NCBI GenBank assembly: GCA_047636495.1
Contig: JBLILH010000001.1
Span: forward strand, 124,001-188,000
Length of the DNA stretch: 64,000 nt
Direction: 5' to 3'
Source: Endobugula sp047636495
Lineage (GTDB): Bacteria; Pseudomonadota; Gammaproteobacteria; Pseudomonadales; Cellvibrionaceae
Shown here: positions 27,285 through 34,621 of the stretch, one piece after another
Numbering within the stretch: the first letter of the stretch is position 1
Layout: every line of letters starts with the position of its first letter
The notes under the pieces: model-generated
Seen by the model: only the letters and a program-made list of their open reading frames with translations
Database searches by the model: none
Told to the model about the DNA's origin: nothing
Position numbers and translations under genes: made by a program

Positions 27285-28247
27285 ATGCCTGTTTGGTTTT
27301 ACGTTTTACTAGGGATTTTAGTTAATTGTTTGTGGGGCACAACTATTTTAGCGCCTTACTATTTAGCTGACCTTAACCCAGTTGCAATTGCTATTGGTCG
27401 TTATTTAGCCTATGGATTAATATCCATCGTGTTTGTTTTATTTAATCTGAATAGTCTACGAAAATTAAATTATGGTCAGTGGAAGCAGGCTTTTTTGTTT
27501 GCCTTTACGGGGAATGTTGGCTACTACATTTGTATCGCTTTAAGTGTTCACTACGCGGGCATTACAACGACGGCATTAATTGAAAGTACTACGCCTATTG
27601 TGATGATTGTAGCGAGTCAGCTATCAGGTAAAGAGTTTGATTTTCAGTCACTATTGTTCCCTGTTATTATGGTGTTAACGGGAATCGTTATGTTAAACCA
27701 ATCGCAGGGTGTCGGTATTGATTACTCAGCCAATGATTATCAGTGGTATGTAGGTCTTGGTTTTGCCGTTCTATCGCTCTGGCTGTGGGCATGGTATGCC
27801 TTGTCCAATGCACGCTTTCTAAAGCAAAATCCATCTATATCGTCTAATATTTGGTCAGTGGCTATCGGTGTTGGGTGTTTTGTTCAAAGTATTATAGGGT
27901 TAAGTGTGTTTGCCGTATCTGGCGAATCTATATTTATGACTACTGATGATATCGCTAGCTCTACTATACGCCTCATCGTCGGGTGTTTATTTTTGGGTGT
28001 TTTTATATCGTGGTTAGTAACGATATGGTGGAATCAGGTTTCCCGATACATCCCTATGGCCATTATCGGCCCTCTGTTCGTTTTTGAAAGCTTATCCAGT
28101 TTAACTTATGGGTATATTGTGGATAAAAAGTTGCCTGCAACGATGGAAGTGATGGCGGTGGTATTAATTATTGGTGGGGTGGCATTAAGCATGATGTTGA
28201 CTTCAAGAGGCTTGAAAAAAGCAACGCCAGTGCTGCAAGGTAGCTAA
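27285..28247 (+). CDS. DMT superfamily (EamA) transporter
   Basis: 320 residues, ten predicted membrane helices in two EamA repeats of five. The N-terminal pattern (ILVNCLWGTTILAPYYLADLNPVAIAIGRYL), the AGITTTALIESTTPIVMI end of the first repeat and the VVLIIGGVALSM final helix are typical of drug/metabolite exporters of the EamA group. Substrate cannot be read from sequence; amino-acid or metabolite export is common. Single gene with AGGGA ribosome site, facing the CbiM-like gene. A GCGTTCCTT/AAGGAACGC hairpin (28254-28279) lies just past the stop but is followed by A rather than T residues on this strand. Confidence 0.82.
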   Translation: MPVWFYVLLGILVNCLWGTTILAPYYLADLNPVAIAIGRYLAYGLISIVFVLFNLNSLRKLNYGQWKQAFLFAFTGNVGYYICIALSVHYAGITTTALIESTTPIVMIVASQLSGKEFDFQSLLFPVIMVLTGIVMLNQSQGVGIDYSANDYQWYVGLGFAVLSLWLWAWYALSNARFLKQNPSISSNIWSVAIGVGCFVQSIIGLSVFAVSGESIFMTTDDIASSTIRLIVGCLFLGVFISWLVTIWWNQVSRYIPMAIIGPLFVFESLSSLTYGYIVDKKLPATMEVMAVVLIIGGVALSMMLTSRGLKKATPVLQGS

Positions 28248-28292
28248 GCCGTCGCGTTCCTTAACCTATTAAGGAACGCAAAAAAAAAGTTC

Positions 28293-28970
28293 TTATTGGG
28301 CGTGATATAAACGCGAATTAACGATAGGGCTATGACTAAATTGGCTAAGCGTTTTTACTCCAGCTAATACAGCAAGGTCGACTAACGGCTCTAATAAAAC
28401 CACCAGCATATACACCGCGCTAAAAGAACCCACAGCGGTTAAATTTTCTATGCCAAAGCCTTGGCCGTATAGCGCCCAAAATATCACCCAAGAAACAATA
28501 CCGCCTTGGTAGACTAAAGAAAGTTTCAGCACTTGAGAATAAGCAAGGTCTTTATATGCCACGTCACTAGGGATCACTTTTTTGGCTAATATCGCCATGG
28601 TAAATAGAGGGACTAGTAATGTTGTTACATTGATGGCGTAGTTAGGTAGATCGAAGGGTGCAAAAAATACCCCCTGAACCAGCAAGCCTGTTGCAAGGCC
28701 TATTGCAGTAGGCATTGCACCGAATAGTAAAAATAGTGTTGAGCCAAGAATAAGGTGAACTTCTGAGATACCCACTGGCTTGTGTGGCAAGACTTCAAAA
28801 AACATCAATACAGCAATGCTAGTCAACAGCGTTCTTACTGCCAAAGAAGGTAACCCCTGCTCTTTAATAACAGCGACTACTTGTGAGGAGGTATAACCGA
28901 TAACAGCGGCAAATGTACCATAACTTAGAACCATTTTTGCGCTTTCTACGACGCCTACTTCTATATGCAC
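28293..28970 (-). CDS. CbiM-like energy-coupling factor permease (cobalt uptake)
   Basis: 225 residues, about six to seven membrane helices. MHIEVGVV at the extreme N-terminus matches the CbiM metal-binding start (Met-His), and HKPVGISEVHLILGSTLFLLFG is the conserved core of the family. CbiM is the substrate-binding membrane subunit of cobalt ECF transporters; CbiN, CbiQ and CbiO genes are not adjacent, so it works alone or with distant partners. A cobalamin riboswitch lies in its leader, consistent with control by vitamin B12. Confidence 0.82.
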   Translation of the reverse strand: MHIEVGVVESAKMVLSYGTFAAVIGYTSSQVVAVIKEQGLPSLAVRTLLTSIAVLMFFEVLPHKPVGISEVHLILGSTLFLLFGAMPTAIGLATGLLVQGVFFAPFDLPNYAINVTTLLVPLFTMAILAKKVIPSDVAYKDLAYSQVLKLSLVYQGGIVSWVIFWALYGQGFGIENLTAVGSFSAVYMLVVLLEPLVDLAVLAGVKTLSQFSHSPIVNSRLYHAQ

Positions 28971-28999
28971 AATAATCTCCTAGTAGATGACACCCACCG

Positions 29000-29157
29000 T
29001 ATCATCGGAAATGAAAGGTTGTTTTAGGCCGGTCTCCAGACTTACCGCATTTTGCATGTGCAAAACACGTGAAAAATAAGGCATTACTGTTGAGGGGGCA
29101 GTAGCGGATTTACACCGCTTTCGCGTTTCACTGGCTACGCAAGCACCTAGAACGTTT
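29000..29157 (-). promoter_or_regulatory. Cobalamin riboswitch
   Basis: On the minus strand, upstream of the CbiM-like gene, the conserved AAGTCTGGAGACCGGCCT block (complement of about 29025-29042) and the AGCCAGTGAAACGCGAAAGC region, which resembles the B12-box/core segments, are in the expected order and spacing. In the family, adenosylcobalamin binding shuts down translation or transcription of transport genes. Boundaries are approximate. Confidence 0.85.
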
Positions 29158-29258
29158 TTTCAGATTGTATCACGCTTGAAATTATATAATAACGATAATG
29201 CTAGTAGCGCTAAAGCGTAGACACATAATATATTATTACCCATTATAAAATAGCGAAA

Positions 29259-30167
29259 CTAACCCCTACGGCCCTTAAAGAGCGTTCCAAAATATAGACC
29301 TATTAGTATTAAAAGTGCACCGGCGAAGTGAAACCAATATAAAGACTCAGCTAATAGAGGAACAGCTAATAACGCAGTGAATAAAGGTAGCAGGTAAAAA
29401 GACAGTGAAGCGACACTTGGACCTAATTGTTTTATGCCGTATCCCCAAAAGAGGTAAGCCAAAATAGAGGGGAATATGGCGGTATAAAGAATAACCAAAC
29501 CGCCGCTTTCGCTAATAGTAAATTCAGGTAATACATGAATTTCTATGACAAATAATACAAAAAGAAAGGGCAAACCGGCCATCATTAATACGGCCAGTAA
29601 TGCAATCGGGTGAATCTGGATAGGGTATTTTCGAAGTATCACAGAGTAAAGTGACCAGCAGCATACGATACATACCATAAGTATGTCTCCGACATTAAAT
29701 TGTAGCGACCGCAACTGTGAAAAATTACCGTTGCTAGCAATGACAACAATTCCAGAAAATGAGGCCGCTATGCCAAAGAACTGCCAGCTGTTTGGCTTTT
29801 CTTTGAGTAATAGCCAGCTGCTCAGCAGAGTAATTAATGGCAAGTTCGAGCTCATTAGCGTGATGTTGACGGAGGTTGTAGAATGAGCGGCCAAGTATAA
29901 AATAGTGTTAAATGTTGAAATGCCTAAAAAGCCCAACACCAAGATGACCAACCAGTGTCGACGAACTTCTGGCCAAGCGCCTTTTAAATAGGGTATAGCG
30001 AACGGTAATAATATTAATAGCGCTAATGACCAGCGAGAGAATGACAGTGTGAACGGAGGGATTACGCTGCTAGCAAAGCGAGCCAGGACGGCATTGCCCG
30101 CCCAAAAAAATGTAGTCGCGGTTAAGCCAAGCAAGGCAAGTGTATTAGGCTTAAGTATAATCATCAT
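29259..30167 (-). CDS. DMT superfamily (EamA) transporter
   Basis: 302 residues with ten predicted membrane helices in two EamA repeats: FFWAGNAVLARFASSVIPPFTLSFSRW near the start, NTILYLAAHSTTSVNITLMSSNLPLITLL closing the first half and GPSVASLSFYLLPLFTALLA in the second. Likely an inner-membrane exporter of amino acids or metabolites; substrate unknown. Independent of the DMT gene at 27285 (only loosely similar). Possible starts are the two consecutive ATGs at 30167 and 30164. The 319 bases upstream (30168-30486) show no gene. Confidence 0.82.
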   Translation of the reverse strand: MMIILKPNTLALLGLTATTFFWAGNAVLARFASSVIPPFTLSFSRWSLALLILLPFAIPYLKGAWPEVRRHWLVILVLGFLGISTFNTILYLAAHSTTSVNITLMSSNLPLITLLSSWLLLKEKPNSWQFFGIAASFSGIVVIASNGNFSQLRSLQFNVGDILMVCIVCCWSLYSVILRKYPIQIHPIALLAVLMMAGLPFLFVLFVIEIHVLPEFTISESGGLVILYTAIFPSILAYLFWGYGIKQLGPSVASLSFYLLPLFTALLAVPLLAESLYWFHFAGALLILIGLYFGTLFKGRRG

Positions 30168-30486
30168 CCAGGCCGCACATAAAACTGCAGTTTCTCATAC
30201 ATAGAGACATTTATCGACGAAGATAGTTTTTTATGCGGACATGGCGGCATGCTTAAATGACGCGCAATAAAAGATCAAATAAAACATGATTGAAATGTAT
30301 ATTCTAAAGCTTTTGGGCTGAATAGAGCGGTGCTCGAGCTTGGGATAAAAAATCGAAGGTGTGCGAAAATTACTTTAAAACAAAATGATATTTATTGCAC
30401 TATGCTTAGCTTGATACATACGTCTGTCATATTTGAGAGATGCGCTTTCCGTTAACGTCGCAATCACTCAGCTTCAGGGTAATAGT

Positions 30487-30883
30487 ATGAAGTTTAAAAA
30501 ACTGTTATTTTCGTTGGCAGCATTCGCTATGCTGGCTGCTACGGCTACGGGTTGCAACTCTGTGGATGTCTGAACACAACGCTAGCGGCTTAGGTGTGGG
30601 AGTTCCGGCCTCTGAACTGCGTGTTGCAGGGGAAACGATAATGATGACACCCAGTCTTGTAGGTGTCACTCCAGAGAGCTCTAATATTCGTTATATGGAA
30701 TTGTCGTTTGGCAGCGGCACTCCCAAAAATATCAAAGATGTGGCCATTGCACAGTGTGACTTACTGGGAAAAACGGCTATCTACAAAATTTCTTCTAGAT
30801 GTTTAATTCAAGACTGCACCGTAAAGGCTTATTGTGATTGTATCCCCCAGAAAGCAGAAACCAATAAATCGACCTCGATTTGA
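30487..30883 (+). pseudogene. Frameshifted small lipoprotein
   Basis: An ATG at 30487 opens a clean lipoprotein signal (KFKKLLFSLAAFAML, lipobox ATGC) but stops after only 28 residues at 30571-30573. An overlapping frame from 30566 continues with a 105-residue domain (ELRVAGETIMM, NIRYMELSFGSGTP, IAQCDLLGKTAIYK, six Cys in the end half). A one-base shift near 30570 would join signal and domain, so this is most likely a broken lipoprotein gene; sequencing error or programmed shift is the alternative. Family unknown. Confidence 0.55.
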
Positions 30884-31165
30884 TTCGACATTTTCAAATG
30901 TGTGCAGGTGGAATAAATGCCCCTATTCGCCAGCCCGCTAACTAAAGTACTTTCTGGCATCGATGTGGGGGCCTGAAGTTATTATAAACACACTAAAAGC
31001 TTTCATCCTTGTGTTTGGTTTATGGCGATTATGTTTGAGCAACAGGTAGATTGATTGGTGTAGGAAAGAACGAATTTATGTGTCAGACATTGCAGGGGTT
31101 TAGCTAGTGTGACAGGAGAGTGGTATTTGAAGTAATGGAAAATTAGTTGACGGAACTGAATGAAA

Positions 31166-31241
31166 TGGTGCCCGGACTCGGAATCGAACCAAGGACACGA
31201 GGATTTTCAATCCTCTGCTCTACCAACTGAGCTATCCGGGC
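31166..31241 (-). tRNA. tRNA-Phe (GAA)
   Basis: The minus strand folds as a standard 76-nt tRNA starting GCCCGGATAGCTCAG, with anticodon loop TTGAAAA (anticodon GAA), TPsiC arm GGTTCGATTCC and an encoded 3' CCA. Acceptor stem GCCCGGA/TCCGGGC pairs fully. It is a single gene, not part of a visible tRNA cluster. Confidence 0.97.
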
Positions 31242-31427
31242 ATTTGACTTTATTAATTCACAGTTGCTGCGAAAGGCGCGTATTAAACCCGCTCTTGGAG
31301 CTTGAGTCAATAGCAAATCGGCAAAAACGGAATGAAATCCGCGCTCATATTAATATTTGTCGACTCCCTCTCCATAATTATTAGAGTTAGCCCTTTTTTG
31401 GCTTTGAGGTTGGTTGTGATGCGACGG

Positions 31428-31700
31428 TTATTGACTAGGCGGCACGTAACCTTCGGCTCGTTCGAAATCTTCATTATTAAAAAATTTATTTCGTTGTTCA
31501 CTTAAATACGTTCGCGCGCCTAGGTCCATCATGTTGAGTTGTTTTTCATTGATTAGCATAGTTTGGAGTTGCATCCATTCATTCCACGCTTGTTGCGAGA
31601 TCGTATCAAAAATGTCTTGTCCCGCTTTTCCGGGTAGGGGCGGCGTGGCTAAACCGGGTAGTTCTTTTTGGTACTTGGTGCAGGTTACCGTGCGAGACAT
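31428..31700 (-). CDS. yggX: Fe(2+)-trafficking/oxidative damage protection protein YggX
   Basis: 90 residues with the family's start SRTVTCTKYQKELPGL, the conserved Cys in VTCTKY, the helix QAWNEWMQLQTMLINEKQLNMMD and FFNNEDFERAEGYVPP at the end. YggX binds Fe(II) and protects iron-sulfur proteins from oxidation. ATG 31700 starts exactly at the family N-terminus; the frame is open to 31724. It follows mutY by 124 bases on the same strand, the usual gammaproteobacterial order. Confidence 0.93.
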   Translation of the reverse strand: MSRTVTCTKYQKELPGLATPPLPGKAGQDIFDTISQQAWNEWMQLQTMLINEKQLNMMDLGARTYLSEQRNKFFNNEDFERAEGYVPPSQ

Positions 31701-31824
31701 CTGAAACTTCCTTACATATATCAATGAGTGAACTGTATGTTGTAGATGTTAACAAGCCCAGCGACGAAGTACGACATATTTAAATGCGCCATATTACGTA
31801 GCGCCAAAAATAGTAGACAAGTGC

Positions 31825-32883
31825 TTAGGCGGTGAGTTGTTTGATAAATTTTTCAACAGGCGCGGGCACGCCAACCGCAGATAATTGCTCGCTAGTAAAC
31901 CAGCACGATTGATTGTCACTACGAATCTGTTGTTGGGAGTGTTGAGCGCTCACGTTGCTTGCCTCAAGCGTGAGTAATGTGGGGTGAATATCTAGGTGGT
32001 AATGGCTAAAGGTATGCCTGAATGGCTTGGCCGCCTCGCACAGTGCCACATTGCCATGTTGAGTGTGACAAGCTGCTTGTCCGTCTTCTTCTGTGGCTAT
32101 TTCGGGGAAACTCCAGAGCCCGCCCCAAATACCCTTTTGTGGTCGTTGTTCTAAATAAATATGCCCCTGAGTGTTGCGTACAACCAGCCATTGCGTGGTT
32201 TTTACGGGTATCGCTTTTTTTGGTTTTTTATGGGGGAACTCGGTCTGCTTATCTTCGGTGTACGCAAAACACTGCGCTTTTAATGGGCAGCGTTCGCAAG
32301 CAGGCTTGCTGCGAGTACATAAAGTAGCCCCTAAATCCATCATGGCTTGATTGAAGTCATCACAGCGTTTTTCGGGTGTGTGCGTTTCTGCGTGGCCCCA
32401 TAAAACATTGGCGACGGGTGTTTTTCCTGACCAGCCTTCTACGCCGTGATAGCGCGCCAGTACTCGCTTAACATTGCCATCTAAAATAACCGCGCGCGCC
32501 CCCGACGATAAGCTAATAATAGCCCCAGCAGTTGAGCGGCCGATGCCCGACAGCTCTACCAGTGCATCGACTGTGTTTGGAAACATTCCTTGATGCAAAT
32601 CAACGACTGCCTGTGCACATTTGTGTAAATTACGCCCCCTAGCGTAATAGCCTAAACCCGCCCAGTGATTCAAAACTTCATCTTGTGTGGCACCGGCCAG
32701 CTCAAAAACGCTAGGAAAACTTGCCATAAAGCGTTCGTAATACGGGATTACCGTGGCGACCTGTGTTTGTTGTAGCATTATTTCCGACACCCACACGCGG
32801 TAGGCAGTACGGTTTTTTTGCCATGGCAGGTGCTTGCGACCGTGTTGGTCGAACCAATTTAAAACGTGTGTCGAAAATATCAT
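31825..32883 (-). CDS. mutY: A/G-specific adenine glycosylase MutY
   Basis: 352 residues. Catalytic Glu34 lies in VSEIMLQQTQV, the helix-hairpin-helix LVELSGIGRSTAGAI precedes the catalytic Asp in VILDGNVKRVLAR, and the iron-sulfur cluster ligands follow as CTRSKPACERCPLKAQC. The C-terminal NUDIX-like domain (from TTQWLVVRN) recognises 8-oxoguanine (family knowledge). It removes adenine mispaired with 8-oxoG. The gene is divergent from the Fur-box-bearing DUF4856 gene. Confidence 0.95.
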   Translation of the reverse strand: MIFSTHVLNWFDQHGRKHLPWQKNRTAYRVWVSEIMLQQTQVATVIPYYERFMASFPSVFELAGATQDEVLNHWAGLGYYARGRNLHKCAQAVVDLHQGMFPNTVDALVELSGIGRSTAGAIISLSSGARAVILDGNVKRVLARYHGVEGWSGKTPVANVLWGHAETHTPEKRCDDFNQAMMDLGATLCTRSKPACERCPLKAQCFAYTEDKQTEFPHKKPKKAIPVKTTQWLVVRNTQGHIYLEQRPQKGIWGGLWSFPEIATEEDGQAACHTQHGNVALCEAAKPFRHTFSHYHLDIHPTLLTLEASNVSAQHSQQQIRSDNQSCWFTSEQLSAVGVPAPVEKFIKQLTA

Positions 32884-32971
32884 AAGATTTGTGGTGATGC
32901 GTTTATATAGATGGCGGCAGTGTATGTTTTTATGGTTTTATTCTCAATGTTGGTAAAATATTGTGTTTGGT

Positions 32972-33002
32972 AATGCAAATGATAATGATTACTACTTGCA
33001 TT
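32972..33002. promoter_or_regulatory. Fur box
   Basis: GCAAATGATAATGATTACT (32975-32993) matches 14 of 19 positions of the GATAATGATAATCATTATC consensus, and the site is framed by the inverted arms AATGCAA (32972-32978) and TTGCATT (32996-33002). It lies between mutY and the DUF4856 gene, ahead of an iron ABC transporter, so iron-dependent repression of the DUF4856-transporter genes is likely. Confidence 0.75.
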
Positions 33003-33123
33003 ATTATTTTTGCGATGATAAATTGCTTCGCATTAATATAAAGCCGCTATACATAGTGTAATAGTACTCAATAGTGGCTCAGTTTTAGGCGTTTCATACG
33101 CATACCAACCCTAAGGTCTTTTT

Positions 33124-34542
33124 ATGAATAAGCACATGTTAATTCCCGCCATTATTCTTGCTGGCACCAGTTCATTATCTATGGCTGCAGGTCATGGCCA
33201 CCATAAGGAAGTGTACGCTGACTTCCCAATAACCGTAGAGGGTTATAAAGGTAAGTCAACGGATTCAGTGAAATATACCGGGCAGGCGGCTCGCCACGTG
33301 TTACATAACTCGTTGAAAAAGTTATCAGGTAAGGGTAACGGTGCAGAAAATCCAGAGCTGAAAGCACAGCTGCTGTCTTATTATGTGGGTAAAGATAAAG
33401 GTCGTGCCATTATCGATCCTACTACAAAAGGTGATTTTGTTGTTAAGCAAACCATGGTCGATGAAGTGTCTGGCGGTAAAAACTTAGCCGGTAAAACGTA
33501 TAAAGGTAGCGTCCCTGGCTGGCCTGGCAATATGACTGGCCCTGAAGTTATCACCTTTATGATTGATAAAGCTTCTGCCACAGAAAAAGGTTATGACCCT
33601 TTAACCGGTTATGATTATGTGCAGTTGATTTCTAAGTTTGCGATGGGTGCTGTTTTTTATAATCAAGCCGTCGATAATTATTTAGACGAAGGTTTATCTG
33701 CAGAGAAAAAGCCGAATAATAAACCTTACAAAAAAGGTGCAGCTTACACGGGTAAAGAGCATGTGTGGGATGAGGCATTTGGTTACTTTGGTGCGCCAGC
33801 ACATACACTTAAGTTAACGGCTAAAGATGCCTATAACATAGCCAAGAAAAAACCAGAAGCGCTCGCCAAGGCCGATTACAACAAAGATGGTGTAGTTGAT
33901 CTTAAAACGGAAATGACTTACGCCCATGCATATTATGCAGCGGCTGCGGATAAAAGTGGCAAGACAGATTATTTGCACACGATCACTCAGGCGTTTATCG
34001 ACGGCCGTCAATTAATTTCCTCTGCCAAAGGTAAGGCATTAACGGACGAGCAGCGTAGCAAGCTAAAATCTTATGCATCCGTTATCGAAACTAACTGGGA
34101 AAAAGTGATTGCTGAAGCCGTATTTAAGTATGCGGGTTCAACCTATAAAGATTTACAAAAATTAAAAGCCACCGTTGAAAGTAATGGCGATGCGTCTGCA
34201 TTATTCCGCACCTATGCCAAACATTGGGGCGAGCTAAAAGGCTTTTCTTTAGCATTGCAAACCGGTAGAAATAATTTAGGTGAAACTGCGGTTAAATTAA
34301 ATCGACTAATAGGTTTTAGCCCGGTTCTTTTAGGTAATACGCAAGTATCGGGTATTGATACATCAGGTGACTATACCCAAGACACTTCTGACACATTAGA
34401 AGTCTACATGTTGCATATGCTTAAAGTGCAAAAACTAATGGTTGATAGCTTTGATGTTAAAGCACGCTCTAAAGACGTATTAACTGGTTTGGGCGATCTA
34501 GCGAAAAAGTTAGGCTCTGGCTCAAGCGTAGAGAATGATTAG
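33124..34542 (+). CDS. DUF4856 secreted or periplasmic protein, iron-regulated
   Basis: 472 residues. A signal peptide of about 22 residues ends SSLSMA-AG and is followed by a His-rich GHGHHKE. DUF4856 features are the ARHVLHNSLKKL start, KGSVPGWPGNMTGPE, DNYLDEGLSA, KEHVWDEAFGYFG and EVYMLHMLKVQKL. A canonical calcium-loop sequence DYNKDGVVDLKTE is embedded near residue 255. Relatives act in or are coexpressed with iron uptake; exact role is unknown, binding of iron or heme is a guess. A Fur box lies about 130 bases upstream, and a terminator hairpin follows (34582). Confidence 0.8.
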   Translation: MNKHMLIPAIILAGTSSLSMAAGHGHHKEVYADFPITVEGYKGKSTDSVKYTGQAARHVLHNSLKKLSGKGNGAENPELKAQLLSYYVGKDKGRAIIDPTTKGDFVVKQTMVDEVSGGKNLAGKTYKGSVPGWPGNMTGPEVITFMIDKASATEKGYDPLTGYDYVQLISKFAMGAVFYNQAVDNYLDEGLSAEKKPNNKPYKKGAAYTGKEHVWDEAFGYFGAPAHTLKLTAKDAYNIAKKKPEALAKADYNKDGVVDLKTEMTYAHAYYAAAADKSGKTDYLHTITQAFIDGRQLISSAKGKALTDEQRSKLKSYASVIETNWEKVIAEAVFKYAGSTYKDLQKLKATVESNGDASALFRTYAKHWGELKGFSLALQTGRNNLGETAVKLNRLIGFSPVLLGNTQVSGIDTSGDYTQDTSDTLEVYMLHMLKVQKLMVDSFDVKARSKDVLTGLGDLAKKLGSGSSVEND

Positions 34543-34581
34543 TTTTTACCTTTTCAATTTCATTGCTTGTCAATTAATTAC

Positions 34582-34611
34582 TGACGACTTTGGTCGTCGG
34601 CCTTTTTGGTT
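34582..34611 (+). terminator. rho-independent terminator after DUF4856
   Basis: CTGACGAC-TTTG-GTCGTCGG stem (8 pairs, one wobble) followed by CCTTTTTGGTTTT. It comes 40 bases after the stop and just ahead of the desaturase ATG, so downstream iron-transport genes may be attenuated relative to DUF4856. Confidence 0.7.
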
Positions 34612-34621
34612 TTAAAAAAGA

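Noticed and set aside
28252..28288. GCGTTCCTT/AAGGAACGC hairpin as a rho-independent terminator
   Set aside because: The stem is followed by A residues on the plus strand, and on the minus strand the T run comes before the stem, so the orientation is wrong for either gene.
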